Source: Pectinophora gossypiella (Eukaryota > Arthropoda > Insecta > Lepidoptera > Gelechiidae). From it: a stretch of 64,000 bases of DNA. Below the pieces are notes generated by a model, which did not search any database, was not told the origin of the DNA, and saw only the letters and a program-made list of their open reading frames with translations. Within the stretch, counting starts at the first letter, position 1; each line of letters opens with the position of its first letter. The position numbers and the translations under genes are program-made. Positions 12,701-22,339 of this stretch are shown here, piece after piece. The stretch spans positions 16,403,511 through 16,467,510 of the forward strand of contig NC_065413.1 in assembly GCF_024362695.1 (NCBI RefSeq), read 5' to 3'.

Positions 12701-13875
12701 TAGTTGGAAATGTAAAACTCAAAATCAATTTTCGCGGATCACGATGCCAATGAGTTATTAAATCAGTGAAAGTGACACTAACTGAATCCATGGGGGATTA
12801 GAAGTTATGTAACAATATGTAAAAAATATATACTCGAAATTTATATACGCTATACCTAACACACGTCAAAAAATATGACAAGAAGTCGCACTTATTATTA
12901 GAGTTTTCTTGATTAAAATTCATAAATAAGTTAAATAGAAAAAAGTTTTTTTTTTATTAATTTTAGATCTGTCTTTATTTAATAATCAGAATTTGATAAT
13001 TTATCTTAAACCTAGTACACGACCCATTTTGAGCATTGTCCTTTAAACCCTGGTATCTGTCACAGAGGCATGGTGGCGTGCCTGGGTATGATGGTTGCTC
13101 GTCTGAGTGCTTTCACCGGCACCAACATTCTCAGCACCACCATGACTGGACACTGCACTGAGACTTTGTATGGAGGAGCCGCGCTGGTCATCAGTAAGTA
13201 GACAGTTTCATTCAAATAATTTTATATTTTTCTTAATCACGTAAATGTAGAAATTTTGTAGATTTTATTGATGTAATTAGAAATTGTGTACCAAATAGTG
13301 GTCCGTCTTTAATTTTACATTTATTTGAATTTGGAACATTAACAAGAATTGAACAGATTATAATGCCCACTCTAAAATGACATGTAAGTTTTTTTTTCTG
13401 AAAATGCTTACGAAATATTATAAACTTGTGATGTGTTTTTATTCAAAAAAGGAGAAGGTTCTCAATTCGACAGTATATTTTTTTGTTTGTTCGCGGATAA
13501 CTTCGTCGATTAAACCGATTTTGATAATTCTTTTTTTGTATTTGAAGTTGACTTATGTACCTATATCTGAAGTATCAATATTTTATAAAGTCGCGGCTTC
13601 CTTGCTACTGCTTTTGACCTTTATCGACACCTTATATCGACCCTCTATGGAATATCCTCAGGCAGTGATGAGTCTTATTATTCGTTAGATAAAAATACAA
13701 TCAGAAGACTGAAAAAACCCCACTGACAAGGCTTTTTATTCAAATCTGTCTGTGTAACCGTATCCCTGTTTTCTAAACAACAGACGAGCTTGAAATAATT
13801 ATTATTTTACTCATTTCAGGTGGTGCCATAGCCGCTTCGTTTTTACCAAGTGATGGAAAAGAGTTACCTATTTAA
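752..13875 (+). CDS. SV2-like major facilitator superfamily transporter, 11 exons, complete
   Basis: Exons: 752-875, 3477-3638, 4390-4552, 5044-5165, 6269-6501, 6748-6899, 10290-10428, 11243-11362, 11808-11974, 13066-13193, 13820-13875. Every intron is GT/AG, phases agree at every junction, and the joined length is 1566 bases (521 residues plus stop), usual for this family. Visible features: cytosolic N-terminus with YEEALNITGHG (residues 35-44); the first membrane segments; the MFS motif A GYLSDTKGRK (105-114) in the loop after helix 2; a PWRLL motif near 212-216; HESPKF (235-240) before the large central loop; a Cys-rich, Asn-rich extracellular loop (about 319-380); then the C-terminal helices. 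SV2-like members of the sugar-porter branch are 12-helix proteins; in insects most substrates are unknown, so substrate is not assigned. Start chosen because the ATG opens exon 1 and the frame joins exon 2 without a stop. It could equally be named an organic cation/carnitine-like transporter; the SV2-like call rests on motif resemblance only. Confidence 0.9.
1240..1415 (+). repeat. dispersed repeat, related to 12107-12262, 22618-22835 and 61680-61835
   Basis: The segment runs from a TGGATAATTGATATCACG block through a GTGCCCGGTTAATG block to a CTTACCCCTATGAGGATATAGG end. The same order of blocks recurs at three other places in the window. It has the look of a SINE or LINE tail; no coding content. 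Confidence 0.6.
2517..2628 (-). mobile_element. non-LTR retrotransposon 3' coding fragment
   Basis: On the minus strand this contains the block for a protein end of the type CQDRskW...PsGK seen better at 43866-44060. Related scraps lie at 34060-34160, 34370-34460, 42650-42755, 43357-43465, 50398-50490 and 56665-56785. Too decayed to be a gene. Confidence 0.5.
3108..3401 (+). mobile_element. MITE, family L (CTAATTTTATTTTAAGTTAT ends)
   Basis: Both ends carry the same sequence in opposite orientation (ATTTTATTTTAAGTTATA on the left, its reverse complement on the right), with inner arms around the CCGTCC/GGACGG block. About 300 bp, non-coding. Other copies: 14591-14958, 17244-17962 (split), 18097-18185, 20735-20862, 32562-32732, 48402-48711, 58172-58476. 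This copy ends 75 bases before exon 2 of the transporter. Confidence 0.7.
3662..3935. mobile_element. MITE cluster, family C (CAGGGTGTTAGTGAC ends)
   Basis: Starts 23 bases after the exon 2 donor. Carries the CAGGGTGTTAGTGAC terminus and the TTCTGAGTTAATATCAAGTGG inner block that recur as mirror-image copies at 5745-6222, 12000-12085, 16463-16552, 20867-21318, 36006-36505, 45365-45556 and 50697-50757. Flanking TA at several copies is compatible with a Tc1/mariner-like origin, which is inference. Confidence 0.6.
4047..4335 (-). mobile_element. tRNA-derived SINE, family S4, minus strand, in intron 2
   Basis: Reverse complement of the element at 59881-60230. Recognisable blocks are the CTGTCTGACCTTCCAACCCG segment and the ACCTCCGAAAATGCATTTCTCG segment. 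The tRNA-like head is decayed at the right end. Confidence 0.7.
4620..4960 (-). mobile_element. possible LINE 3' coding scrap in intron 3
   Basis: Read on the minus strand, the stretch near 4700-4800 gives basic, Arg/Gly/Pro-rich peptide with a DQVKQ block, similar in style to the C-terminal tails of RTE-like retrotransposons elsewhere in this window. It is interrupted and short, so the assignment is weak. Confidence 0.3.
5395..5506 (+). mobile_element. SINE family S1, 5'-truncated tail fragment
   Basis: Only the 3' third is present: CATGTCAGGGGCC block through CACAACCCACACGATAGAAG with a GAA-repeat tail. A smaller tail fragment of the same family is at 6648-6707 in the next intron. Confidence 0.7.
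5745..6222. mobile_element. head-to-tail and mirror cluster of family C MITEs in intron 4
   Basis: At least three copies of the GGTGTTAGTGACATCGTAAC end and two of its reverse complement are packed here, joined by a short TACAGGTAGCCATACAAGTA spacer that also recurs at 21066-21090. The cluster ends 46 bases before the acceptor of exon 5. Confidence 0.65.
7351..7674 (+). mobile_element. tRNA-derived SINE, family S1, near full length
   Basis: Begins with a tRNA-like head: box A-like CTCCAGTGG and box B-like GAGTTCGAATCCC. The body contains CTTCGGAAGGCACG and CATGTCAGGGGCC, and the end is CCCACACGATAGAAGAAG. Other substantial copies: 39336-39661, 57421-57745, 58590-58914, 60439-60747, 61842-62143. 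These are repeats, not tRNA genes, because the acceptor and anticodon stems do not pair and the body continues for about 250 bases. Confidence 0.85.
8033..8100 (+). repeat. tRNA-like segment (SINE head or tRNA relic)
   Basis: Shows a box A-like TGGCGCATTTGG and a box B-like GGTTCAAACCCC at a tRNA-like distance, but no acceptor stem closes around them. Probably a decayed SINE head; not counted as a tRNA gene. Confidence 0.3.
11019..11188. mobile_element. 170-bp MITE with inverted ends, in intron 7
   Basis: Left end CTGCGTTTCCATTGACGCGG pairs with right end CCGCGTCAATGGAAGCGCAG. Further inner pairing (GGAGATGTGC with GCACATCTCC, GACCAATCAC with GTGATTGGTC) makes almost the whole element a hairpin. 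It stops 54 bases before exon 8. No second copy was seen in this window. Confidence 0.75.
11434..11579 (-). mobile_element. SINE family S1 fragment, minus strand, intron 8
   Basis: Reverse complement of the 3' half of the S1 element: starts with CTTCTATCGTGTGGGTTGTG and ends at the GGGACCAACG-like block. Head missing. Confidence 0.7.
11975..13065. other. intron 9 with three dispersed repeats
   Basis: Contains a family C MITE end at 12000-12085, a copy of the 1240-1415 repeat at 12107-12262, and an unclassified AT-rich repeat at about 12480-13010. The tail of the last one (TCTTGATTAAAATTCATAAA, then TTTTAGATCTGTC) is also found at 9108-9176 and, more diverged, at 15555-15620. Confidence 0.55.
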
Positions 13876-13879
13876 TAAA
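13874..13879 (+). terminator. poly(A) signal of the SV2-like gene
   Basis: AATAAA overlaps the last two bases of the TAA stop codon. If it is the signal used, the 3'UTR is only tens of bases long. Other AT-rich variants follow within 100 bases, so cleavage could be further downstream. Confidence 0.45.
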
Positions 13880-13924
13880 ACATTTATTTATAATTTAAAA
13901 CTTATTACATTACATCATAAACAT

Positions 13925-14240
13925 AAATAGCATATATACGTCTCACTGCTGAGCAAGGGCCTCCCCTCAATCAACCGGAGGGAGTATGGAGCATATCCCG
14001 TCGTAGCGTTATCCCGTTTCCACAAGGTCCGCTTACTTAACCTGAAGATTTCACAGGTCCGGTTTTACAGAAGCGACTGCCTGTCTGACCTTCCAACCCT
14101 CGAAGGGAAAACCAGCCCTATACAGATAAGGTCACATACCTCCGAAACGCATTTCTCGAGTCTGTGCGTTTCCTCACGATGTTATCCTTCACCGCTGAGT
14201 ATGTGATAATCATTATGATCTAAACATGGATTCGAAAACA
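13925..14240 (-). mobile_element. SINE fragments (S2 tail, then S4) directly downstream of the SV2-like gene
   Basis: 13925-14000 matches the tail of the SINE at 62654-62993 in reverse. 14007-14240 is a reverse copy of the 3' part of family S4. They lie about 50 bases beyond the transporter's stop codon, so its transcript either ends before them or carries them in the 3'UTR. Confidence 0.65.
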
Positions 14241-14590
14241 GATTGGAATTTTTTTTTGTATGTTTCCTTTATCTTTTTTTTCAGTAACGAAATAAATACT
14301 AATGAATAAATACAAGCCGCTGGATGCGGGCAGCGCACGACCGATCGTCGTGGAGATCCTTGGAGGAGGCCTATGCCCAGCAGTGGGCGTCGTACGGCTG
14401 ATGATGACAAATACAATGATAACTAATTGTAAAAACACATAAAAGTTTCATAAACACGTGTACTGCTTGAAAACAGTTGAAATCTTATTGTTTTTTAGAT
14501 AGTTTTTTTTCTAAATAACTGTTTACTACAAATCGACATATTATATATTATGTATTTTTTTTATTATTTCCTTATTTAGGCATATGATTC

Positions 14591-14958
14591 TTCCTAATTT
14601 TATCTTAAGTTATGACGTAATATTCTTATAAATACCTAACATTTTCTTATCCGCCGAAAAGGAAAGGGACGGATGATTGACAACTGTCAATTTTAAAATA
14701 AATAAGTTAATTAATGAATAATCCGGGCGAATAAAAGAGGCATCTCGCTGGTATGCAACTCGTCAGCCTTGTGCTATCAACTTAATTCTGTCGGGTTATA
14801 GGCCAATTTAAAATTTTACGAGGGTTGTTTAAATTTCTGCCTAAAATGGACGGGTGTTCCATAAATTTTATGCATGTCGATCACTCGTCCCTTTCGTTTT
14901 TAGGGGATAAGAAAATGACAGGTATAACTTAAAATAACATTCGGTGGTGTGTACTGAA
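14591..14958. mobile_element. MITE family L copy
   Basis: Complete-looking copy with both inverted ends; the inner arms include GAAAAGGAAAGGGACGG and its reverse complement. The middle (CTGTCGGGTTATAGGCC) is the region that is split by a later insertion in the copy at 17244-17962. Confidence 0.7.
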
Positions 14959-15261
14959 ATCATAGGTACATAATAAATTTTTTTGATGTGATGTGTACAA
15001 TAAAATAATATGCTCTAATGTTAAAAAAATGAGTTGAAATCATTGTTTGTTGTTTTTTATTCCGTATAGAGCTAATTTATGCCACCAGACGCGTGCGCTT
15101 TGATACGCGCGTGCGCCGATGTCACGGTCATGGATGATCCGATGTTTACGTCACACTGCTTGTGCGTGCGACGATCACCCGTGCAAATTGTGTCGTAACG
15201 ACTAGCGAAGTACAGTTACACCTACACGATGGCGACTTTACAACCTAGTCAAATAGATACT

Positions 15262-15485
15262 TTTTAAGAGATGGGGCAGGTCACGTCTGTCGGATGCCTA
15301 ACGACCTGTGGGCTAAGATCACCACAAAATGGTTTCCGAATAGAGACAGACGCAAGCGTGGCAGACCGAGGCGGAGATGGCGCAACGACTCGGACGCTTT
15401 CCTGGAAGGCTGGCCGGAGGAAGCACTTCAGAGAGTGTCCTGGAAGAAATGGAGGGAGGCCTTTGCCCAGCAGTGGGACACTTAA
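15262..15485 (+). pseudogene. C-terminal fragment of a non-LTR retrotransposon ORF2
   Basis: An open frame of about 70 codons ending in TAA at 15483-15485 encodes the basic tail KRGRPRRRWRND followed by WKKWREAFAQQWDT. This is the typical end of RTE-like endonuclease-reverse transcriptase proteins in insects. The reverse transcriptase and endonuclease parts are absent. A short GATAA repeat follows the stop, the kind of 3' end such elements leave. A 5'-truncated insertion, not a host gene. Confidence 0.75.
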
Positions 15486-15539
15486 ACTAGATAAGATAAG
15501 ATAAGACGTCATTAATAAAAGTGGTCAAACTTCGTCGTA

Positions 15540-17243
15540 CTCATTGTTACTTAATTCATAAATAAAATTCTAAAATAAGTCGAAAACTAAAATATGATTG
15601 ATTTTAGATCATCTTAGACTGGCTTCTATTTGCAGATTAAGTTTAGGTATAATTTATCTTTGATCCAGTCAAATACCCTATGTCAGAGGGAGAGTTTGTT
15701 TCCTTTCCTACGCAATTACATACACATACATATAATTTTGTACATAATTACGTGAATCTTATTTAAATGCCGTTGTTTATAGACAATGGAATGTTTGGAC
15801 AATGTCTAACAATAGACATACGGTTAGGACATTACACTTGAACTATGTCAGTAAACAGCCAAAAGAACATTGAGTGGTACCACTGTATATTTCTATAAAT
15901 CAATCGATTTACTTATGCCAAAATTTTTAAAACATGCGAATCAACAATCCGGCATAACACAAAATTCAAATAAATAATATTTAAATAATTTTGTAAGGAC
16001 TAAAAATAATTTAATGAAATAATTCTTTTTTCAAAAGATGAATGTAAAATTATTTTCATTTTCTTGACTTCTAATTAAATTTCTGTTTTATTGAAAATAT
16101 TATTATAATAATATATTAATATTTGTTGTAATAATAAAGTTGCTGTAAGTAAAATTATAAATAAAGTGTCATTAAACATTATATTATATTTGTTTGAAAT
16201 GAATGTGAATTAACTGTAAATATATCTAAATTAATAAGTCATAATTCAATTAAATACTCATATAGACACACAAGTATTTATACTAATTTAATTAAACACT
16301 CACATACACACACACAAGTATTTTAAGTGTAATATTATAATAAATACCTCCTGTTTTTATTATTGCAATTAGTACCTACACTTAAAAATAAATACAAAAA
16401 CAATATTTTTATCCAATGATGTATACACAATAATCAATAGTTAGTAAATGGAAATACCTATACCGGGTGTTAGTGACACCGTATCTAATACTGAGGGGGA
16501 TGATTCAGCAGCTGATATTAACCCTCTCAGTATTCGGTATGTTGTCACTATAAAAAACTGTATTAGGTATACATACATAGTCATAGTTAGCCTTCAAACA
16601 GTCAGTCAATTGACTTCGTGTCATCTCGGATGACATCACATTATATTCTTCAAGAGCACTTTTTGCCTTAAAAGGTCAATATGCGCATGCGCCAAGCCAA
16701 TATTTAAACTAATTAATAAATAATTGGGTTGTTTCCAATTCCTATTTAAATTTAGTGTTTGACCTACCATTATACATGTTTTATTAGTGACTAGTTGTTT
16801 CTGTGCCTACCCCGTCAGGGTTAGAGGCGTGATGTTGTGACGCTATGTTGTCCGCCACTTCGGTCATCGCGGTACTTACTTAACTATTCTTTTTGGGTTC
16901 GAACCCCGTCATGAGAAATTTAATATCATATCAAGATTTGGTTTGGGGTTTTGTTCATTATGCCAGGAATGTCGCAAAAGTCAGTTGAGCTCATAAGTAG
17001 ACTCACACCCGTTAACCCTAATAGGGTAAGCAAAGTCTCAAGTAATCAGAAGACAAGTTGCAGCCACTCTTGGTGCTTAAATCTATTGGAATATGAATTT
17101 ACGTGAGTACATCTATATGATCGCCAATTGTCCTACTTGCTGTTAAGTAGATAATAACACGGCACAAAGGAGTCACATCCTGATAAGCGAGGATTAAGGG
17201 AATTAATGCAAATTTAGGAGAGGAAGACAATGGCTGGATTCCT
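15540..17243. other. AT-rich intergenic DNA with few recognisable repeats
   Basis: Contains a family C MITE at 16463-16552 (CGGGTGTTAGTGACACCGTA and its mirror about 65 bases on) and a decayed SINE-like piece around 16855-17060 with a box B-like GGGTTCGAACCCCG. Short CACA/TATT runs at 16260-16330. Nothing else was seen. Confidence 0.45.
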
Positions 17244-17962
17244 GCAGACACCTAATTTTATTTTAAGTAATACCCGTCGTTTTTTTATCCGCCGAAAAGG
17301 AAAGGGACGGAAGATTGACAACTGTTAATTATTATTTTCGAATGAAAGAACAACCCGGGCGAATAAAGTTGGCATCGCTCATATGCAATCCGTTTGACGT
17401 GTGCTGTCAACTTAATTGTTTGTTTGTTTTTATTTATGGGAATTATTGATGATGTATTTGATTATTATTTTTGTTATCTATTGATTTATGTTTAGTTGTA
17501 ATTGGATTGTATTAAGCATTATCGGATGAATGAGGAGCTCGGTGGCGCAGCGGTAAACGCGCTCGGTCTGCGATTGTTGAAGTTAAGCGACTTTCGCAAA
17601 GGCCGGTCATAGGATGGGTGACCACAGAAAAATATTTTTCATCTCGAGCTCCTCCGTGCTTCGGAAGGCACGTTAAGTCGTTGGTCCCGGCTGCATTAGC
17701 AGTCGTTAATAACCACCAATCCGCACTGGGCCCGCGTGGTGGTTTAAGGCCCGATCTCCCTATCCATCCATAGGGAAGGCCCGTGCCCCAGCAGTGGGGA
17801 CGTTAATGGGCTGGTGATGAAGCATTATCGAATTGGGCCTGGCCTGTTATGATAATGTGTTTGAATATGTAAATAAATAAAAAATTCTGGCGGGTTATTG
17901 GCTAATATAAAATTTTGGAAGGGATTTTTAAATTTCTGCCTAAAATTGACATGTGTAATTTT
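17244..17962. mobile_element. family L MITE split by a nested insertion
   Basis: The left half of the MITE (17244-17415) stops at CTGTCAACTTAATT and the right half resumes at 17884 with TTCTGGCGGGTTATTGGC, the adjacent sequence in the intact copy at 14591-14958. The roughly 470 bases between are foreign and themselves contain a complete S3 SINE. Confidence 0.7.
17532..17820 (+). mobile_element. tRNA-derived SINE, family S3
   Basis: Starts GGAGCTCGGTGGCGCAGCGG (box A-like), carries the CGTGCTTCGGAAGGCACG block shared with S1, and ends in GGGGACGTTAATGGGCTG with a GATGA tail. AAGCATTATCG lies on both sides (17513-17523 and 17820-17830), a probable target-site duplication, although nine bases lie between the left copy and the SINE head. 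Other copies: 32284-32552, 33383-33676 (minus), 41137-41407 (minus), 51907-52216, 63456-63759 (minus). Confidence 0.8.
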
Positions 17963-18096
17963 TATGCCTGTTATAATATAAAAAAATACTTTAGTTTAAT
18001 CTAATATCAACAAATGACATCAGCTGTTCATGCCCGTTATGACGTCACGCACACGATTAACATAAAATAAACCACAGAATGGTGATTCCTGTAGAC

Positions 18097-19060
18097 ACCA
18101 ACTAATTTCATTTTAAGTTATACCTGTCTTTTTCTTAACCGTGGAAAAGAAAAGGAAAGGATAATTGACAGCTGTTAATTCTACATAATGTGTATGTAAA
18201 TATGAAGCAAAAATTATTTTTATATATGCTTCTGCCATTAAATTTTAATAATTATGTACCCGAGTAATGTTTCATTAAGTTTTGTAATATCTGTGACGTG
18301 TAATTATTATTATCAATAAATGACTTTGACTATGACTATGAGAAAATGGTGTAATTATCACTTTAAATCTGTACAACGCTATCTATATTGCTTTTGGTGA
18401 ACGTAGCCTGGAAAGGCCCTCAAAAAAAAAAAACAAAAATCAAGAGTTTTTTTTGTGTTTTTAAGAGTTTTGAGTTTTCTTATTCCAAGTGTAGCAGATA
18501 ATTATATTCTGGTCATCTATTTTGTACAATTTCTTTCATACTTTTCATGCGGTGTCTACTGGGCCCAATCTGTGGTATAAACATTATAGGTACGTATACA
18601 TATATTAAAAGTAAAATTTAGTATACAATTAACCTCGACTTTGTAATTAGCTGGAATATTTAATGACACGGAATTTTAGGACGTCAATAAGAATTTCGCG
18701 AAAACTGTGTTAACTATTTACTATTGAAAATACTTTCCAGAATCAAGATGGGAAAATTTATAGTTTGTATCATTTACTAACTAAACTTTTTTATATGTCA
18801 ATACTGAATTTTCTTTTTCTTCTTTTTCGTAGAAGCAAGATGTCTCCGGCCACGTGACGTCTCAATGAGTCGTGACACTTAATACTTCATTAAAAAGACA
18901 AAAAAAAAACAGGAGTCGTCGGGTTGAAAAGCTAGTTAATAACCCTTGACTATGAAAAATCGCCACCTACACATCTAACTTTAGATATCTTCAAAACAAG
19001 CGATGTTGAAATCGAAAGTAATATGGTAAAACAAGGCTGAACACTAAATAGCCTCTGCTT
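18097..19060. other. intergenic DNA, partial family L MITE, otherwise featureless
   Basis: 18097-18185 matches the left end of family L. The remainder is AT-rich with A and T homopolymers (18422-18460, 18900-18910) and shows no gene or recognisable repeat. Confidence 0.4.
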
Positions 19061-19359
19061 CATATTCCGCCGGTGTTGCCTTACCTAACTTCACCCGAAC
19101 ACATCGCAGTGTTACCATGTGAATACTAAATTATAGCTGCATGGGAAAATAACTAGCACATGACACAGTTTTGGATTTTGTGTTGAGCGTAAAATGAACA
19201 GTCTTACAGCCCTAGCTAACAGGCATACCGGTGGGTCCACCGCAGTTGCACCACCTACTAAATGTAAGGGTATACGAGCATACAAGCCACTTGCTACAAC
19301 CACAAAACGCCGCCACTGGCATATTTCCTATAGTTTTCATACATTTTATACGGACTCGC

Positions 19360-19683
19360 CGCACACGATTCGTAATATACGATCCCGACTACCCGATTAC
19401 TCTAGCCATAGAGGCGGCCAATCAGCTCGCGACACCAAACACGATTCCCCTCATTCAGCGCTTATCGCTGTCGACCCACTAGGGTCGATTAATTCTTTCA
19501 AATATTTTTCCTCTTAGACGACGCCCTGAGCCGAGGTTCGCGCCCAACTGAGCACCCTCAGGCCTATTGTCTTAAACGTTGTACCGGGTGAGAGCCTTCA
19601 GCGCTCCCCATTTGTCCGGCCAAGTAGTTAATGCCGTCTGCGGCAAATCTACAATAAGTCACGTCAAAAAAAAAGCCGCACAC
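19360..19683 (+). mobile_element. retroposed repeat, family N, with poly(A) end
   Basis: Ends in CTACAATAAGTCACGTCAAAAAAAA. Shared blocks are GGCGGCCAATCAGCTCGCG, CTAGGGTCGATTAATTC and CCGGCCAAGTAGTTAATGCC. Other copies: 37090-37345, 41622-41990 (minus), 47045-47240, 33740-33825 (minus, tail), 43781-43854 (tail), 61515-61580 (minus, tail), 63141-63215 (head). Compared with 41622-41990 this copy lacks an internal block after CACCAAACAC. It has a LINE- or SINE-type poly(A) end, but no tRNA-like promoter was seen. Confidence 0.7.
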
Positions 19684-20169
19684 GATTGACGCCGATAGCT
19701 GCAACACGCCACTCGCGCGATTCCGCGCCCCTCTTTCCCGTCCCTTCCCCAGTTTATCCATTATGATACTGCATTCATTGGTTAAAAAAATTACAGCCAC
19801 CGACCACAAGTGGCGACCACCGGCCATAAGTGGCTGTCGCGTGCTTCAGTCACTTTTGTAGCTGCGTCTAGCTTCTCCTGGCGGCGTCTGTGGCTGAGGC
19901 ATAACACAATAACTTCTCTTGTTAGAGGACAAGTTACGACCAATCTAAAATTATAAGGAAGTAAGAGTTTCTAATTCAACTCGTTATTTCAATGCTAACG
20001 TCATACAAAATAATTTCGCATGCAAATTGTAATCATATTGCAAACAACATCGCATCGTTAGGTAGGCATTTTGAATATTAGGTATGTGTTTGTCTATGTT
20101 TTTATAAGGAAACAACATAATATTATTCAGGTCTGGAAACGGAAATAATCAACATTTAAGTACAGAAAT

Positions 20170-20610
20170 ATAATAAGACTAGCTTTTGCCGTGGGGCTTC
20201 GTTCGCGTTAAATTCGGGGTGACATGGTTCTTCCCTTTCTTAATGTATCAATTTTTAGCTTGCTACTCTGAAAACTGCGAAAAGTCCCTTATAAAATTAC
20301 GCCTCTTGGAACGGGTTGGGGGCAGATATCAAAAAAAATATGCACGATTTTTTCGTTAGCCACAAATAATTATAGTCCGCATACAAAATTTTAGCTTTGA
20401 AAAAAGCGGGTTGCTCCATATAAACTTCCACCCCCCATTTTAGGGAAGTGGGTAGTTAGAAAGAGACAAAAAGTAGCTTATGTCACTTTCCATCCTTTCA
20501 ACTATCTCTACTAAAAAAAATCACGTCAATTCGTCGCTCCATTTTGCCGTGAAAGGCGGAAAAACAAACAGACCCTTTCACATTTTATAATATTAGTATA
20601 GTATAGAATC
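20170..20610 (+). mobile_element. RTE-type retrotransposon 3' region
   Basis: Contains TAGCTTTTGCCGTGGGGCTT at the left and TTTTGCCGTGAAAGGCGG with AACAAACAGAC at the right, ending in a TATTAGTATA run. These blocks are commonly met in the 3' regions of insect RTE-like LINEs. A related stretch is at 54770-55275. No ORF remains. Confidence 0.5.
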
Positions 20611-20734
20611 TATACTATAGATAATGGTCATATCCTTCTAACTTGATGTACAATGAGGAAAAAACTAGAAGCTCAAATGTAGGTGGCAGCACTGTTGAGT
20701 GTTCCTAAATTTTGACAGTTCTCCATACTGGCCC

Positions 20735-21318
20735 CGATTCCTGCAGACACTTCCTAATTTTATTTTAAGTTATACCCTTAATTTTCTTACCCACCGACAA
20801 GGAAGGGACGGGAGATTGGCAACTATTAATTTTAAAATGAATGAATGACCTAAGCGAATTATATAATGGTGTTAGTGACATCGTAACGAATACTAAGGGG
20901 GATGATTCAGACCATGATTCTGAGTTTTACGTCGCCAACTTCATGTTTTTTTTTTATTTATTTTTTTGCGGTGGAAAATTCCACTTGATAGTAACTCAGA
21001 ATAATGAGCTGAATCTTTCCTCTCAGTATTCGTTACGATGTAACTTACATCTCGTACAAGTACATACAGGTAGCCATACAAGTACGTATGGGTGTTAGTG
21101 ACACCGTAACGAATACTGACGGGATGATTCAGCTCATTATTCTGAGTTGATATCAAGCGAAATTTCCTGTCGGAAAATGCATAACAAAATTGTGTTTTAT
21201 TATTTATTTATTTTTCAGTTCCATACTTTTGCGACGGAAAAATCTACTTGATATCAACTCAGAATCATGGTCTGAATCGTCCCTCAAAGTTTTCGTTACG
21301 ATGTCACTAACACCTTGT
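20735..21318. mobile_element. family L fragment followed by two family C MITEs
   Basis: 20735-20862 is the left half of family L. From 20867, GGTGTTAGTGACATCGTAAC begins one family C unit that ends near 21065. A second starts at 21091 and ends at 21318 with the mirror sequence GTTACGATGTCACTAACACC. The second unit's inner arms (TTGATATCAAG..., CTTGATATCAA) fold back on each other. Confidence 0.7.
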
Positions 21319-21329
21319 ATACGTAATAT

Positions 21330-21720
21330 GCAACCCGTTTCAGGGAGCGGAGAGTTACTGTTCTATATGTAGTTATAGAAGTTATGTAGTTAGTTATGTA
21401 GTTGTTGTGTTGTGTAGTTTCTCTTTTGTTTTGTATTTTGTTTTTTCTTGTTTGTGCAATAAAGTATTTAAATAGATAGATAGATAAGATAAGATATGAT
21501 AAAATTTCCCACTCCACCAACCCGCAGTGGAGCAGCGTGGTGGAGTATGCTCCATACCCCCTCCGGTTGATTGAGGGGAGGCCTGTGCCCAGCAGTGGGA
21601 CGTATATAGGCAGTTTATGTATGTATGTATGATAAAATTTATTCATAGATAAATAGAATCTTTATTTAGGTTTAAGACGTTACACAAACTTAATATTAAA
21701 ATTTGAACATATATGAAATG
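21330..21720. mobile_element. LINE-type 3' tail with GATA repeat, and SINE S2 tail
   Basis: 21330-21500 is T-rich and ends AATAAAGTATTTAAATAGATAG followed by GATA repeats, as LINE 3' ends do. 21505-21632 is the tail of the S2 SINE on the + strand (CCACCAACCCGCAGTGGAGC to GGGACGTATATAGGCAG). 21650-21700 is matched in reverse at 22690-22735 (TTAAACCTAAATAAAGATTC). Confidence 0.5.
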
Positions 21721-22094
21721 TAAGACTTAAAACTAAAAAGGGTACTTGTTATGTTATGGTGTGTTATATGCCAATGTACCTCCTCTATGATGTCCATCAT
21801 GTCAGCTCGTGCAAATCTAGGCTGATAAGCAGAATAAAACCTACATTCCAAGATATTTTCGCAATGTATTTGACATGACGACCTTTCAGCGGTAAAGAAC
21901 CCGGATTCGGCCCCCGGTCATGTCGATTTATTAAATTAATTTATCTTAATGGCTTTATGTCTAGGTGTTTGTCTGCCGAACCGCAGTAGAGTGGTGAAGT
22001 ATGTTATGTACCTACGTCTTATGGACCTTTGATATTTTGTCCGGTCAAGTTGAGAATACCGCGAGGAAAGTTTTTAAAAACATTATTGACATGA

Positions 22095-22325
22095 AAATGA
22101 AATTAAATAATTGCACGTTCAGCAGTGAGGGAAATCATCGTGAGGAAGCCCGTATTTCCGAGAAATGCATTTTCGGAGGTATGTGACCTAACCTGTACTG
22201 AGCTGGTTTTCCCTTCGCGGGTTGGAAGGTCAGAAAGACAGTCGCTTCTGTAAAAACCGGACTTGTCAAATCTTAGGTTAGGTAAGCGCTCTGTGAAAAT
22301 CGAGATTATGCCAGGAAGGTGATTA
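22095..22325 (+). mobile_element. SINE family S4, 5'-truncated
   Basis: Begins inside the element at CAGCAGTGAGGGAAATCATC and runs through the CGAGAAATGCATTTTCGGAG and CGCGGGTTGGAAGGTCAG blocks. The long minus-strand frame across this position (about 143 codons) is produced by the repeat and is not a gene. Confidence 0.7.
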
Positions 22326-22339
22326 TGTAGCGTCATTGT

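Noticed and set aside
19194..19517. 107-codon open frame upstream of the family N copy
   Set aside because: Half of it is family N sequence and two other frames are open in the same place; no coding signal.
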